NCBI RefSeq assembly: GCF_002270355.1
Contig: NZ_NJFZ01000001.1
Span: 1 to 64,000, forward strand
Reading direction: 5' to 3'
From: Flectobacillus sp. BAB-3569
GTDB taxonomy: Bacteria; Bacteroidota; Bacteroidia; Cytophagales; Spirosomataceae
DNA length: 64,000 nucleotides
In this document: positions 7,245 through 16,465 of the stretch, piece by piece
Position numbering within the stretch: position 1 is the first letter of the stretch
Layout: every line of letters starts with the position of its first letter
The notes under the pieces: generated by a model
What the model was told of the DNA's origin: nothing
Database searches by the model: none
The model's input: the letters and a program-made list of their open reading frames with translations, nothing else
Translations under genes and position numbers: made by a program

Positions 7245-10163
7245 ATGAATCCTAACGAAATAGAGCTACTAAAAACGGAACTTGAGCGTGAAAGAGCCGC
7301 TCGTATTCAAGCTGAAACAATCTTGGACGAAAAGGCTATGGAGTTGTTTGAGTCAAATCAAAATCTGATTCGACTTAATCAGAACTTAGAAGCACAAATC
7401 AACGAAAAAGTTGCTGAGCTCAGTAAAAGTGAAATCCGTTACAAACAACTTATTGAATCTGTTCAAGATATTATATATAAAATTTCACCTGATGGATATT
7501 TTACCTTTGTCAACCCTACTATTGAACAAAGACTCGGATATCAGGAATGTGAAATTATAGGGCGTCATTTTACAGAATTAGTGCTTCCTGAATACCGAGA
7601 ATCACTCGTTAATTTTTATTACGAGATGATTGCCACCAAACAGGAAAGCACTTACAATGAGTTTCCAGTATTTCATAAAGATGGACATATTATCTGGATT
7701 GGTCAGACGGTCAGATTGATGCTGGAAAACGAAGAAATCAACGAACTGGTGGCTGTTGCTCGAGATATTACCGATCGTAAGTCAACAGAAGAGATTCTTA
7801 AAAGTACCCAAATTCGTCTCTCCACTCTGATTTCAAATATGCAATCAGGTATTTTGGTAGAAGATGAAAGCAGACACATTATTTTAGTAAACCAGTTCTT
7901 GTGTGATACGCTTGGCTTCAACAGCGCCCCCGAATCACTTGTTGGAATTGACTGTGAAAGTGCTTTGCATGAGCTTAAAAACTATTTTAGTGAGCCAGAG
8001 GAATTTGCGAGTCGTGTCAACACTTTGGTTGCAGAACAAAAATTAGTAGTCAACGAAAAGGTTAGAACAGCCGACGGAAGAATTTTAGAGCGAGACTACA
8101 TTCCTATATTCATCGATGACCATTATACAGGGCATCTTTGGAGATATAATGATGTGACAGAAAACTTCAATACTCAAGAAACCATTCGTAAGAGCGAGGA
8201 AAAGTATCGTGGTATTATGAATAACATGGAATTGGGGCTATTGGAGGTGGATAACGATCAAACCATCATACGAGCTTATGATAAGTTCTGTAAAATGGTA
8301 GGATATACCGAAGCTGAGTTGTTAGGGAAAAATGCGATGGAGCTATTTCTTCCTAAAGAATTCATCACGATTATTGAAGAACAACAGAATCTTCGAAAAA
8401 TTGGTGGCAGTAGTTCTTATGAATTACCGATTCTTAAAAAGGATGGCGAAATCCTTTGGACGCTCATTAGTGGTGCTCCGATTATCGACGAGCATGGAGT
8501 AACAGTGGGTTCTATCGGTATCCACTATGACCTTACTGAGCGCAAAACGCTTGAACAGGAATTGAGTTTGGCAAAACAAATTGCTGAGGATGCCCGTCAA
8601 GCTGAGAAGCAGTTCTTGGCCAATATGAGTCACGAAATTCGTACGCCTTTGAATGCTATCATTGGTATGGCTCACTTGCTGTTTGATACGCATCCTACCA
8701 ATCAACAAGTGGAATACCTTGAGATTTTGAGAAGTTCAGCAGATTTCTTGCATAGTCTTATTTCTGACTTGTTGGATATGGCAAAAATTGAAGCAGGTAA
8801 AATTGAGGTCAACCATAAGGAGTTTGATCTTGTGGGCTTGCTCAAAACAGTTCAGAAAGTATTTGAAATCAAAATTGGGAATCGTCCGCTCGATGTCAAC
8901 GTCATGATTGACTCAAAGATTCACGGTGCCTACGTCGGGGATGATTTATTACTCAATCAGATTCTTTTAAATATCATCGGAAACGCTGAGAAATTTACGG
9001 AAAAAGGTGAAATCAATATTACCGTTCGACAGCTAAAAGAAATCGCCAAAGACGAAGTATTATTGGAGTTCCAGATTGCAGATACGGGCATTGGTATTTC
9101 TCCAGAAAAGTTAGAATTGATTTTCCAAAAGTTCAAACAAATCAATCAGCAAGGTCATAAGCACAAAGGAACTGGCTTGGGCTTGGCAATTACCAAGGAG
9201 CTCATCGAGCTTCAAGGTGGCGAAATTCACGCTACCAGTGTAGAAGGAAAAGGTACTACCTTTATTTTCTCGTTACCTTACAAAAGAAGCGACAATATTA
9301 TTATTACCGCTCCAGCACCAAGTAGTAAGCTTTCAGAAACTAAAGATTTTGAAAATGGACACATCTTGGTCGTTGAAGATAATTTGATGAATCAAAAGTA
9401 TATTTCAAGTCTATTAAACAAATGGAATCGTCAATTTACAGTGGTTTCTGATGGACGACAAGCGGTAGAACAAATTCATAAACATAAGTTTGATATTATT
9501 TTCATGGATCTTCAGATGCCACATATGGACGGATATGAAGCCACCATTGCCATTAGAAGTACCCAAACACCCAATCAACATATACCTATTGTTGCCCTAA
9601 CGGCGTCGGCTATGCTCGACCAAAAAGTAAAGGCAATGGCAGTAGGTATGAGTGATTTTCTACCTAAGCCGTTTGCACCGAATCAATTATTTGAAATGCT
9701 ACAAAAATATAGAAAACTATCTAATGAAGAAGCTGATGATGATTTTGAAGAAATTATCCCAGTAGTTTCAAATACCGAACCCCAAACACAACAAACAGCC
9801 ACCGTGGAAAACCCTATTGACTACGAGCGATTAGATGAAATGTATGAGGGAGATGTCGAATATCAAGCAGATATGTTTGATACCTTTTTATCAGATGTTT
9901 ATCCCGAATTCAAAGATTTGGCGCCACTCGTGGAGCAACAAAATTTTCCAGAATTGAAAAAATTGGCTCATAAGCTCAAACCAACTTTAGGTATGGTAGG
10001 GTTAACTCAGCTCGAAAAACAACTTGTGGAAGTTGAGCGCCGAGCATTGGACAAACCCGAATATTACGACCTAAAAGCTAGGGTAGATCAATTGCTTAAG
10101 GCGTTGAACCAAATTCATCCAATTTTAGAAAACGAATTGCAACGCTTACAAAACCTCCAATAA
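7245..10163 (+). CDS. PAS-domain hybrid sensor histidine kinase with REC and Hpt domains
   Basis: Soluble 972-residue hybrid kinase with no membrane segment. Order: N-terminal coiled coil (1-65); PAS 1 (about 65-185, with PAC segment VAVARDITDRK); a second PAS-like domain (190-310); PAS 3 (320-440); HisKA with MSHEIRTPLNAIIGM (H463); HATPase_c with NIIGNAEKF and GTGLGLAI; REC with phosphoacceptor D755 in FMDLQMPHMDGYEA; C-terminal Hpt with AHKLKPTLGM (H909). The chain H463-D755-H909 fits a four-step phosphorelay whose last step would be the LytTR regulator starting one base after this gene's stop. The signal sensed is unknown. Confidence 0.93.
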   Translation: MNPNEIELLKTELERERAARIQAETILDEKAMELFESNQNLIRLNQNLEAQINEKVAELSKSEIRYKQLIESVQDIIYKISPDGYFTFVNPTIEQRLGYQECEIIGRHFTELVLPEYRESLVNFYYEMIATKQESTYNEFPVFHKDGHIIWIGQTVRLMLENEEINELVAVARDITDRKSTEEILKSTQIRLSTLISNMQSGILVEDESRHIILVNQFLCDTLGFNSAPESLVGIDCESALHELKNYFSEPEEFASRVNTLVAEQKLVVNEKVRTADGRILERDYIPIFIDDHYTGHLWRYNDVTENFNTQETIRKSEEKYRGIMNNMELGLLEVDNDQTIIRAYDKFCKMVGYTEAELLGKNAMELFLPKEFITIIEEQQNLRKIGGSSSYELPILKKDGEILWTLISGAPIIDEHGVTVGSIGIHYDLTERKTLEQELSLAKQIAEDARQAEKQFLANMSHEIRTPLNAIIGMAHLLFDTHPTNQQVEYLEILRSSADFLHSLISDLLDMAKIEAGKIEVNHKEFDLVGLLKTVQKVFEIKIGNRPLDVNVMIDSKIHGAYVGDDLLLNQILLNIIGNAEKFTEKGEINITVRQLKEIAKDEVLLEFQIADTGIGISPEKLELIFQKFKQINQQGHKHKGTGLGLAITKELIELQGGEIHATSVEGKGTTFIFSLPYKRSDNIIITAPAPSSKLSETKDFENGHILVVEDNLMNQKYISSLLNKWNRQFTVVSDGRQAVEQIHKHKFDIIFMDLQMPHMDGYEATIAIRSTQTPNQHIPIVALTASAMLDQKVKAMAVGMSDFLPKPFAPNQLFEMLQKYRKLSNEEADDDFEEIIPVVSNTEPQTQQTATVENPIDYERLDEMYEGDVEYQADMFDTFLSDVYPEFKDLAPLVEQQNFPELKKLAHKLKPTLGMVGLTQLEKQLVEVERRALDKPEYYDLKARVDQLLKALNQIHPILENELQRLQNLQ

Positions 10164-10164
10164 A

Positions 10165-10857
10165 ATGAAGTTACGATGTATCATTGTTGATGATGAAATC
10201 ATGGCCAGGAAATCCCTGCAAAAGCTATGTGAACAACATAGTGCGTTGGAGTTGGTGGCCATTTGTGAAAACGTCCAACAAGCTCTTAAAGTACTGGAAC
10301 AAAACGAAATTGATTTGATATGGCTAGATGTTGAAATGCCTGAGATGACAGGATTTGATTTGTTAGAAAAAATCACGACAACAACCACACAAGTGATTTT
10401 GACAACCTCAAAAATTGAATATGCCTACGATGCCTTTCAATATCAAGTGACCGATTATCTGAAAAAACCCATTACTGGTCCTAGATTTAATCTTGCTGTA
10501 GAAAAAGTCTTAGATTTACGACAGAAAAAAGATAGCCCACTGCAACAGCATAACGAGATTTATATCAAGCATGAAGGTCGTTATATTAGGTTACCCTATT
10601 CAGATATTCAGTTTGTAGAAAATATAGGTGATTATGTGAAAATATATACGAGCAAGCAAGCTTACATTATTCACACCACGATGAAGTCACTGGAAGAGAA
10701 ATTAGGAAAGCAATTTTTACGAGTCCATCGTTCGTTTATTGTACACCTTGATAAAATCGTAGATATTGAAGAAAACAATTTAGTCATTGCCAACAAAGTA
10801 ATTCCAATAAGCCGAGCGAATAAATCAGAATTGATGAATCGACTTAATATGTTATAA
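10165..10857 (+). CDS. LytTR-family response regulator
   Basis: This 230-residue protein has a receiver domain (1-120; acidic pair D9/D10, phosphoacceptor D55 in IWLDVEMPEMTGFDLL, a Lys in YLKKPI) and a C-terminal LytTR DNA-binding domain (about 130-230, with FVENIGDYVKIYT and LRVHRSFIVHL). LytTR regulators bind direct repeats upstream of target promoters. It starts one base after the hybrid kinase stop, so it is the obvious cognate output. A strong terminator follows. Confidence 0.95.
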   Translation: MKLRCIIVDDEIMARKSLQKLCEQHSALELVAICENVQQALKVLEQNEIDLIWLDVEMPEMTGFDLLEKITTTTTQVILTTSKIEYAYDAFQYQVTDYLKKPITGPRFNLAVEKVLDLRQKKDSPLQQHNEIYIKHEGRYIRLPYSDIQFVENIGDYVKIYTSKQAYIIHTTMKSLEEKLGKQFLRVHRSFIVHLDKIVDIEENNLVIANKVIPISRANKSELMNRLNML

Positions 10858-10900
10858 AAGTACAATGCCTCAGATTAAAACTCCTTCTTCAAAGATATAA

Positions 10901-10937
10901 AAAGTGGTAAGTTTTCGTAACGAAAACTTACCACTTT
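10901..10937. terminator. Bidirectional terminator between convergent signalling genes
   Basis: A perfect 17-bp stem (10901-10917 with 10921-10937) closes on a TAA loop. It sits between the LytTR gene and the hybrid kinase of the FIST pair, which converge here. T-rich DNA follows on the plus strand, and the stem itself ends in AAAG/CTTT. Confidence 0.8.
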
Positions 10938-10960
10938 CATTTTATACAAACTCATCAATA

Positions 10961-12490
10961 TCAAGAACCGCGATGGCTATATTTTCCAATTTTTTGGAAT
11001 AACTCTTTCGGATTAAATGGCTTGGTTACATAATCATTCATACCTACTTCAAAAGCTCTATCTTGATTATTGAGCGTAGCTGAAGCCGTTAATGCGATAA
11101 TAGGTATTTTTTGATTGAGTTCACGAATGCGTAATGTAGCTGTATAGCCATCCATTTCAGGCATCAACAAGTCCATCAGAATGACATCGTAATTACCATT
11201 CTTATATTTTTCGACAGCGATGAGACCATTCTCTGCAACATCAAAATCAATTTCCCAACGACTTAGGAATTTAGTCGCTACTTTTACGTTTACTGGGTAA
11301 TCCTCCACTAATAGAACCTTCACTCCTTTCAAACTAACCTCGTTAATACTTTCGGCAACAGGGGTTGGAATGGTTTTGATACCATTGCCAATTTTTAGTT
11401 TTAAGGTAAAATAAAACTTAGCCCCTTTTCCCTCTTCACTCTGTAATTGAATCTTACTACCATGAAGCTCTAACAATTTTTTGGTAATTACTAAGCCCAA
11501 GCCTGTACCACCAAACTTACGGGTGGTTTCAGAATTTGCCTGAGTGAATTGCTCAAAAATCAGTTCTTGTTTATCTAAAGGAATACCAATACCAGAGTCT
11601 TTTACTGATACATAAATCTGGGCTTCCTCTTCAGTTTTGCTCACTAACGAAATTTCTAAAGAAATACTTCCATTAATCGTAAACTTAACCGCATTAGAAA
11701 CCAAATTGGATAAAATTTGTCCTAAGCGAAGCGGGTCTCCAATCAATGAATCAGGGATATCATCATCTACCATCAGGCGAATTCTATTTCCCTTTTCTTC
11801 AGCTTTTACCTGATTGGCTCTTTTGATATTAGATACTAATTGTTTGAAATCGAACGGAGTGGCTTCCAAATCAACTTTTCCTGCTTCAATTTTACTAAAA
11901 TCAAGAATATCGTTGATAAGTACATGTAGATTATCTGTAGAAAACTGTAATGTCTTGAGGTTATCTGCCATCGTTGGCGAACACTCCTCTTGTTGCATCA
12001 GGTAGGTCATACCTACAATAGCATTGAGTGGCGTTCTGATTTCGTGGCTCATCATTGACAAAAACTCTGACTTGGCTTGTGTAGCTTTTTCGGCAGCGTC
12101 TTTTGCTTGACGAAGCTCAGTTTCCATCTTTTTACGATTGTCGATTTGCTTTTGTAGGTAGTCTACCAAAAGCAACAAATTATCAGCATCGAACGAAGGT
12201 AAAGAGCTATCTGTTTCAAGCGAATGAATCGCCTCAATCAATTTCTCGATAGAGCGTTTTCGTTGACCTATTTCATCTTTAAGTCGAATATTTATCTCAG
12301 CGTATTCTTTTTCATTGAGAGACGAAGAATGTTCAAAAAGTTCTTTATCTCTGTCAAAGTTCACGTAGGAGTCACTAACTACTTTCAAAAATTTCACCAC
12401 ATCCTCTCTTCCTTGCGACTCTGTATTTAGAAAGCGATTTACTTGTTTTGAAAGAAGTTTATGTAATTGATCGTTTTGCATATAAATCAA
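10961..12490 (-). CDS. Hybrid histidine kinase paired with a FIST sensor
   Basis: This 509-residue soluble kinase has a coiled-coil N-terminus (about 30-145), HisKA with MSHEIRTPLNAIVGM (H149), HATPase_c with NLVSNAVKF and GTGLGLVI, and a receiver domain with D440 in ILMDLLMPEMDGY. It has no sensory domain of its own. Its start overlaps the FIST gene stop by 4 bases (ATGA-type), so the FIST protein is almost certainly its input module. An alternative ATG lies three codons in (12481). No output regulator is adjacent. Confidence 0.93.
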   Translation of the reverse strand: MIYMQNDQLHKLLSKQVNRFLNTESQGREDVVKFLKVVSDSYVNFDRDKELFEHSSSLNEKEYAEINIRLKDEIGQRKRSIEKLIEAIHSLETDSSLPSFDADNLLLLVDYLQKQIDNRKKMETELRQAKDAAEKATQAKSEFLSMMSHEIRTPLNAIVGMTYLMQQEECSPTMADNLKTLQFSTDNLHVLINDILDFSKIEAGKVDLEATPFDFKQLVSNIKRANQVKAEEKGNRIRLMVDDDIPDSLIGDPLRLGQILSNLVSNAVKFTINGSISLEISLVSKTEEEAQIYVSVKDSGIGIPLDKQELIFEQFTQANSETTRKFGGTGLGLVITKKLLELHGSKIQLQSEEGKGAKFYFTLKLKIGNGIKTIPTPVAESINEVSLKGVKVLLVEDYPVNVKVATKFLSRWEIDFDVAENGLIAVEKYKNGNYDVILMDLLMPEMDGYTATLRIRELNQKIPIIALTASATLNNQDRAFEVGMNDYVTKPFNPKELFQKIGKYSHRGS

Positions 12491-13626
12491 ATCTCTGTAA
12501 ATGTCGTAATAGTCATGGTTTGATTATGAAGGTCACATTTAGCTTCGGCCATCAAAGGAGATATTTCTCCGTAAGAGTAGAACCCCGTAATAAATGTATC
12601 TGGTCCAAATACTTCGCGTGCGGCCTCTACCTCTTCTTCGGTACGGTATCCCAATACGAGTCTTCTTCCAACGCAACTAATTAAAATTGCTAATTCTGGC
12701 TTGAATGATAAGGATTGTAGCGCATTTTCGGCAGCCTCTGATGAAGCATCAAGTAAATTATCAAAGTTGGCTTTCATAAAGCGAATAAGTGCTCCTTTGG
12801 GGATTTCACCTGCAAAAGTCATACTTTGTTGTTTTTCATCAATAGAAAGAATCGTTCTTACAACTGGAGCAGCATCCGCATCAACACGCATCGACAATGG
12901 GAATAACAAGGCAGCTCCCGGTAAATCTTTGGCGTATTTTCCGAGATACTCTTTGTATAGTTCTAAGGCAGGTTTATCACCAATCGTGTATAACACATTA
13001 TACTGCGACTTGGTGATTTCTCTTTCTGGTCCAAAAACATCCCAGCCTCCCATTGTACCGTGACCGATTCTTAACTTATTTCCGTAAAAACCAATCCCTA
13101 TTATTTTTCCTTCTGTAGGCTCTGAATTGAGTCCAACCAAGGTTTTCTCAAATCTATCATCATCCCCAGCAAGTCCTCCTGTAACAGTCACGTGTGATGC
13201 TGTATGTTCGTTTAATGCTCTTACCAAAGCACTTCCGTTTACAATACCACCATCAGAAATAACCATAATATGAACTAAGTCATCAGCTTGAAGCGCCTCT
13301 ACGATTTGACACGCTGACTGATAACTCTCACTGGTATCTTTAATATTAATTTCGGTCGTTTTAATAATCGTCTCCTCAAATTCGATACCCGTAACAACAA
13401 TTGTTTGGGTTTCAACACCAGCATCAAAAATCTCTCCAGCTGTTGAATTTATAACAATTTCTGCCTTTGGAAAATTTTCACGAACCTTCGAATAAACATC
13501 CATTTGTTCGAAAAGCTTGCGTTCTCCAAAAACCATTACTAATTGTGCTTTTTCTGAAGAGAAACCTTCATCAATTCTTACACTCTCCCAAGTGTCTGAT
13601 TGGTAGGTACTTTGACAAATTTTCAT
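12487..13626 (-). CDS. FIST-domain sensory protein (FIST_N + FIST_C)
   Basis: This 379-residue protein has a FIST_N region (about 30-220, with VINSTAGEIFDAGV, HIMVISDGGIVNG and VTGGLAGDD) and a FIST_C region (about 225-365, with YKEYLGK and ILISCVGRRLVLG). FIST domains occur in signal-transduction proteins and are thought to bind small ligands such as amino acids; that ligand class is a family prediction. There is no signal peptide, so it acts in the cytoplasm. It is translationally coupled to the downstream hybrid kinase. Confidence 0.92.
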   Translation of the reverse strand: MKICQSTYQSDTWESVRIDEGFSSEKAQLVMVFGERKLFEQMDVYSKVRENFPKAEIVINSTAGEIFDAGVETQTIVVTGIEFEETIIKTTEINIKDTSESYQSACQIVEALQADDLVHIMVISDGGIVNGSALVRALNEHTASHVTVTGGLAGDDDRFEKTLVGLNSEPTEGKIIGIGFYGNKLRIGHGTMGGWDVFGPEREITKSQYNVLYTIGDKPALELYKEYLGKYAKDLPGAALLFPLSMRVDADAAPVVRTILSIDEKQQSMTFAGEIPKGALIRFMKANFDNLLDASSEAAENALQSLSFKPELAILISCVGRRLVLGYRTEEEVEAAREVFGPDTFITGFYSYGEISPLMAEAKCDLHNQTMTITTFTEI

Positions 13627-14121
13627 CGTGTTAGAGAGATTTTATTATGCAGTTATTGAGTTGGCGATGAGCATAATAACACAAGAAATGTTTCAATTGT
13701 GTTAGTGTGGTACAATAATGGTTGTAATCAAATAAGCTACCCACAAATCAGTACTATTAATTCTACGCAAACTACTATAATTTTTTAATTTACCCACAAC
13801 TTAAATGCCAATCTTATCAAATGGTAAAAGTTTCTGCGGTTTTGTTTTATTATAGAAAATAAGAGTGGTTAGGTATTTCGGAAAAACCGAAAATATTATA
13901 TAAAGTGGTTAGGTTGCTTATCTATATCTATTGTAATCTAATGCTATTGCTAAGAAGGTATTGGCGAATTTGTTAAACATTGATTGAACAAACTTACTTA
14001 ATCTAAGTGGATTCAACCAAAAATTTCGATAAACTGTAGTTTTTGGGCTTTTTTTGGTAAATGAAGAGCAAATGTATAGGTGTAGAACGTACAAAAAATG
14101 ATATCATCGTGCACTTAGCCC
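13627..14121. other. Intergenic region upstream of the FIST gene
   Basis: These 495 bp lie between the end of the DPP IV gene and the start of the FIST gene, both on the minus strand. The only clear structure is an inverted repeat, TAACACAA (13677-13684) with TTGTGTTA (13697-13704), about 50 bases upstream of the FIST start. It could be an operator. No gene is seen. Confidence 0.4.
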
Positions 14122-16299
14122 TTATTTTCCTCCCGGAGGGCAGTATTTTCTTAAATAGTTAGTGTATAAGGTAGAGAGGTGTTTTCCTGTCCCCTCTCCT
14201 TCACTAATTCCATGAGAACGGTTTGGATAAGCCATAAATTCAAACTGTTTGTTGTACTTGATTAGCTCATTCAACAGCATCTCGGCATTTTGATAATGTA
14301 CGTTGTCATCGCCTGTTCCATGAATGTATAATAAATGACCTTGCAAGTTTTTGGCGTGCGTAATTGGCGAACCATTCACAAAATCTTCTCTATTTTCTTG
14401 TGGTAATCCCATGTATCTTTCTTGATAGATATTATCGTAAGTCAACTGGTTACCAACTGCGGCTACGGCAATACCCGTTTTGTAAATTTGAGGATATTGG
14501 AACAATAGGTTTAGCGTAGTAGAACCTCCACCACTCCATCCCCATACTGCTACACGAGAGCTATCCATATAAGGTCTTTTTAGCAAATAGCTTGCTCCTG
14601 CCGCTTGGTCTGCAATATTGATTTGACCAATCTTACGATAAATAGCCTTGCGCCAAGCACGCCCTTTTGGAAGTGGCGTTCCGCGTCCGTCGATAGACAC
14701 ATAGATATATCCATCTTTACCCATATCGCCTTGGTATAAATTGTTACGACCTGTATAATATTCGTCTTTGGTTGTGGCTCCTGCTGGCTCAGTGTACACA
14801 TAAAACACCACAGGGTATTTTTTGGTAGAGTCAAAATTGGCTGGTTTTACCATCCAAGCGCTTAATTTTACACCTCCATCTATCGGAATATCAAAGAATT
14901 CAATTGGGCGTTGCACCAAACGTACTCTTGAAAGTTTAGCTTCAATACCTTCTTTTCCACCCGCCACACTGTGGTCAGGCAGATTAACTACCTCACTCAT
15001 ACGGCTAATTTGGCTTGAATTGAATGAGTGAAAAGCCATTTTTTGATCTGGAGAAATTTCATACGAGTGTGTACCACTTTGTGTCAATGGAGTAATACGT
15101 GTACTTTTACCTTGTCCGTCCAATGTCGTACTGAACAAATAACGTTGACGTGGATTATCAGGTGAGGCAGTATAATACATTTTATTATTTTGCTCGCTAT
15201 AGCTCAAAATATCAATTACATCAAAATCTCCGGGGGTCAATAATTGTTCTTTTCCATCCAAAGTAATTTTATAAGCATGATTCCAACCGTCTTTTTCAGA
15301 AATCCACAAAAACGATTTTCCATTGTCTAACCAATCCCAACCAACACTTTCGCCTGAACGGTTATTAAATTCGACCCAAGCTTCGTCTGTTTCTTTATAG
15401 ATAGCTGTAGTAGTAGCAGTTTGTGCTTCAGCAATAAACAAAGTCGATACATTTTGCTTACGGTTCAATTGTTGAATAATCAACTTATTGGTGTTAGGCA
15501 CCCATTCCATTTTAGGGATATAGTTGTTATTGGTAGCCCCCGGAAGTTTCATCCATTTAGTTTGTGCTGTTGACAATACTACCACACCTATACGACACGA
15601 AGAAGGCGTTTGTCCAGCCTTTGGATATTCAACTGGGACAATTTTTGAATATACCGAATCCGTATTATTAATCATGTAAAAATCTCTAATCGTATTAGCA
15701 TCTATTTGCCAATAAGCAATCGACTTACTATCTGGACTCCAACGGAAGCCATCTCTGCACGAAAATTCTTCTTCATAAGCCCAATCAAATGTACCATTGA
15801 TGAGTTTTTTTGTGCCATCCTTGGTCAAAGGAGTGATTTTATGCGTTGTGATGTTTTCAGCGTAAATATTGTTTTTATAAACATAGGCTACAGATTTACT
15901 ATCTGGTGAAATTTTGGCAAACATCAAAGAGGAGGCATCAAATCCTTTTCCTAGTTGTGAAAGTTGGTTGGTTTTGAGGTCTAAAATCCAGTAATCTCCT
16001 TTTGTATCATAACGCCATACTCTTTTGGTGTTAGTATAAATAAGGACTTTTTGGTTGTCTTCCGAAAAGCTATAACTACGTACTTTTAGTTCGTCATTGG
16101 CACCTTTGGGAATAAGTAAATTTTTGGCAATTATCACATCTTTTTGACCAGTAATAGGATTCACACGAACAATCTGGTTCGCTTCTAAAGTAGTGTAATC
16201 ACTTCCGCCTTTGTTCCAATTAATAGATTGTTGAGCCGTGGCAGGAAAAAGAAGACATAGGAGTGCAAGCGCACTCAATAATCGATGAAGTTGTTTCAT
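14122..16299 (-). CDS. Dipeptidyl peptidase IV-type serine protease (S9B)
   Basis: This 725-residue secreted peptidase (signal peptide ending near PATAQQ) has an N-terminal DPPIV_N beta-propeller (about 70-450) carrying the DPP-type double-Glu segment DWAYEEEFSCRDGFRWSPD, which anchors the substrate N-terminus. The C-terminal alpha/beta hydrolase domain has the nucleophile in GWSGGG (S589), an acid in HGTGDDNVHY and the His in NRSHGIS. It cleaves X-Pro or X-Ala dipeptides from peptides in the periplasm. The nucleophile motif has Gly where many family members have Tyr (GWSYGG). It is next to susCD but separated by a terminator. Confidence 0.93.
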   Translation of the reverse strand: MKQLHRLLSALALLCLLFPATAQQSINWNKGGSDYTTLEANQIVRVNPITGQKDVIIAKNLLIPKGANDELKVRSYSFSEDNQKVLIYTNTKRVWRYDTKGDYWILDLKTNQLSQLGKGFDASSLMFAKISPDSKSVAYVYKNNIYAENITTHKITPLTKDGTKKLINGTFDWAYEEEFSCRDGFRWSPDSKSIAYWQIDANTIRDFYMINNTDSVYSKIVPVEYPKAGQTPSSCRIGVVVLSTAQTKWMKLPGATNNNYIPKMEWVPNTNKLIIQQLNRKQNVSTLFIAEAQTATTTAIYKETDEAWVEFNNRSGESVGWDWLDNGKSFLWISEKDGWNHAYKITLDGKEQLLTPGDFDVIDILSYSEQNNKMYYTASPDNPRQRYLFSTTLDGQGKSTRITPLTQSGTHSYEISPDQKMAFHSFNSSQISRMSEVVNLPDHSVAGGKEGIEAKLSRVRLVQRPIEFFDIPIDGGVKLSAWMVKPANFDSTKKYPVVFYVYTEPAGATTKDEYYTGRNNLYQGDMGKDGYIYVSIDGRGTPLPKGRAWRKAIYRKIGQINIADQAAGASYLLKRPYMDSSRVAVWGWSGGGSTTLNLLFQYPQIYKTGIAVAAVGNQLTYDNIYQERYMGLPQENREDFVNGSPITHAKNLQGHLLYIHGTGDDNVHYQNAEMLLNELIKYNKQFEFMAYPNRSHGISEGEGTGKHLSTLYTNYLRKYCPPGGK

Positions 16300-16413
16300 A
16301 AATTTAGTTTTTATTTTGAAAGGGTGAATTTCTTACAAATATTGGAAGGAAAAAATGAATTTATGATAATTGGCTTATGGATTGTATCAAAATCCTTTAC
16401 TCTAGCCATAAAA

Positions 16414-16447
16414 CAAAAGAGGTTATCCTTTCGAATAACCTCTTTTG
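16414..16447 (-). terminator. Terminator after the susD-like gene
   Basis: CAAAAGAGGTTAT (16414-16426) pairs perfectly with ATAACCTCTTTTG (16435-16447) around an 8-base loop. On the minus strand the stem is followed by TTTTATGG. It separates the susCD pair from the DPP IV gene. Confidence 0.8.
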
Positions 16448-16465
16448 AGTAAATTGTGATACTAA

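Noticed and set aside
14530-14540. Loss of the catalytic motif in DPP IV (GWSGGG instead of GWSYGG)
   Set aside because: The nucleophile Ser, acid and His regions are all present, and the changed position is next to the nucleophile rather than being catalytic itself, so this is a variant, not a dead enzyme.
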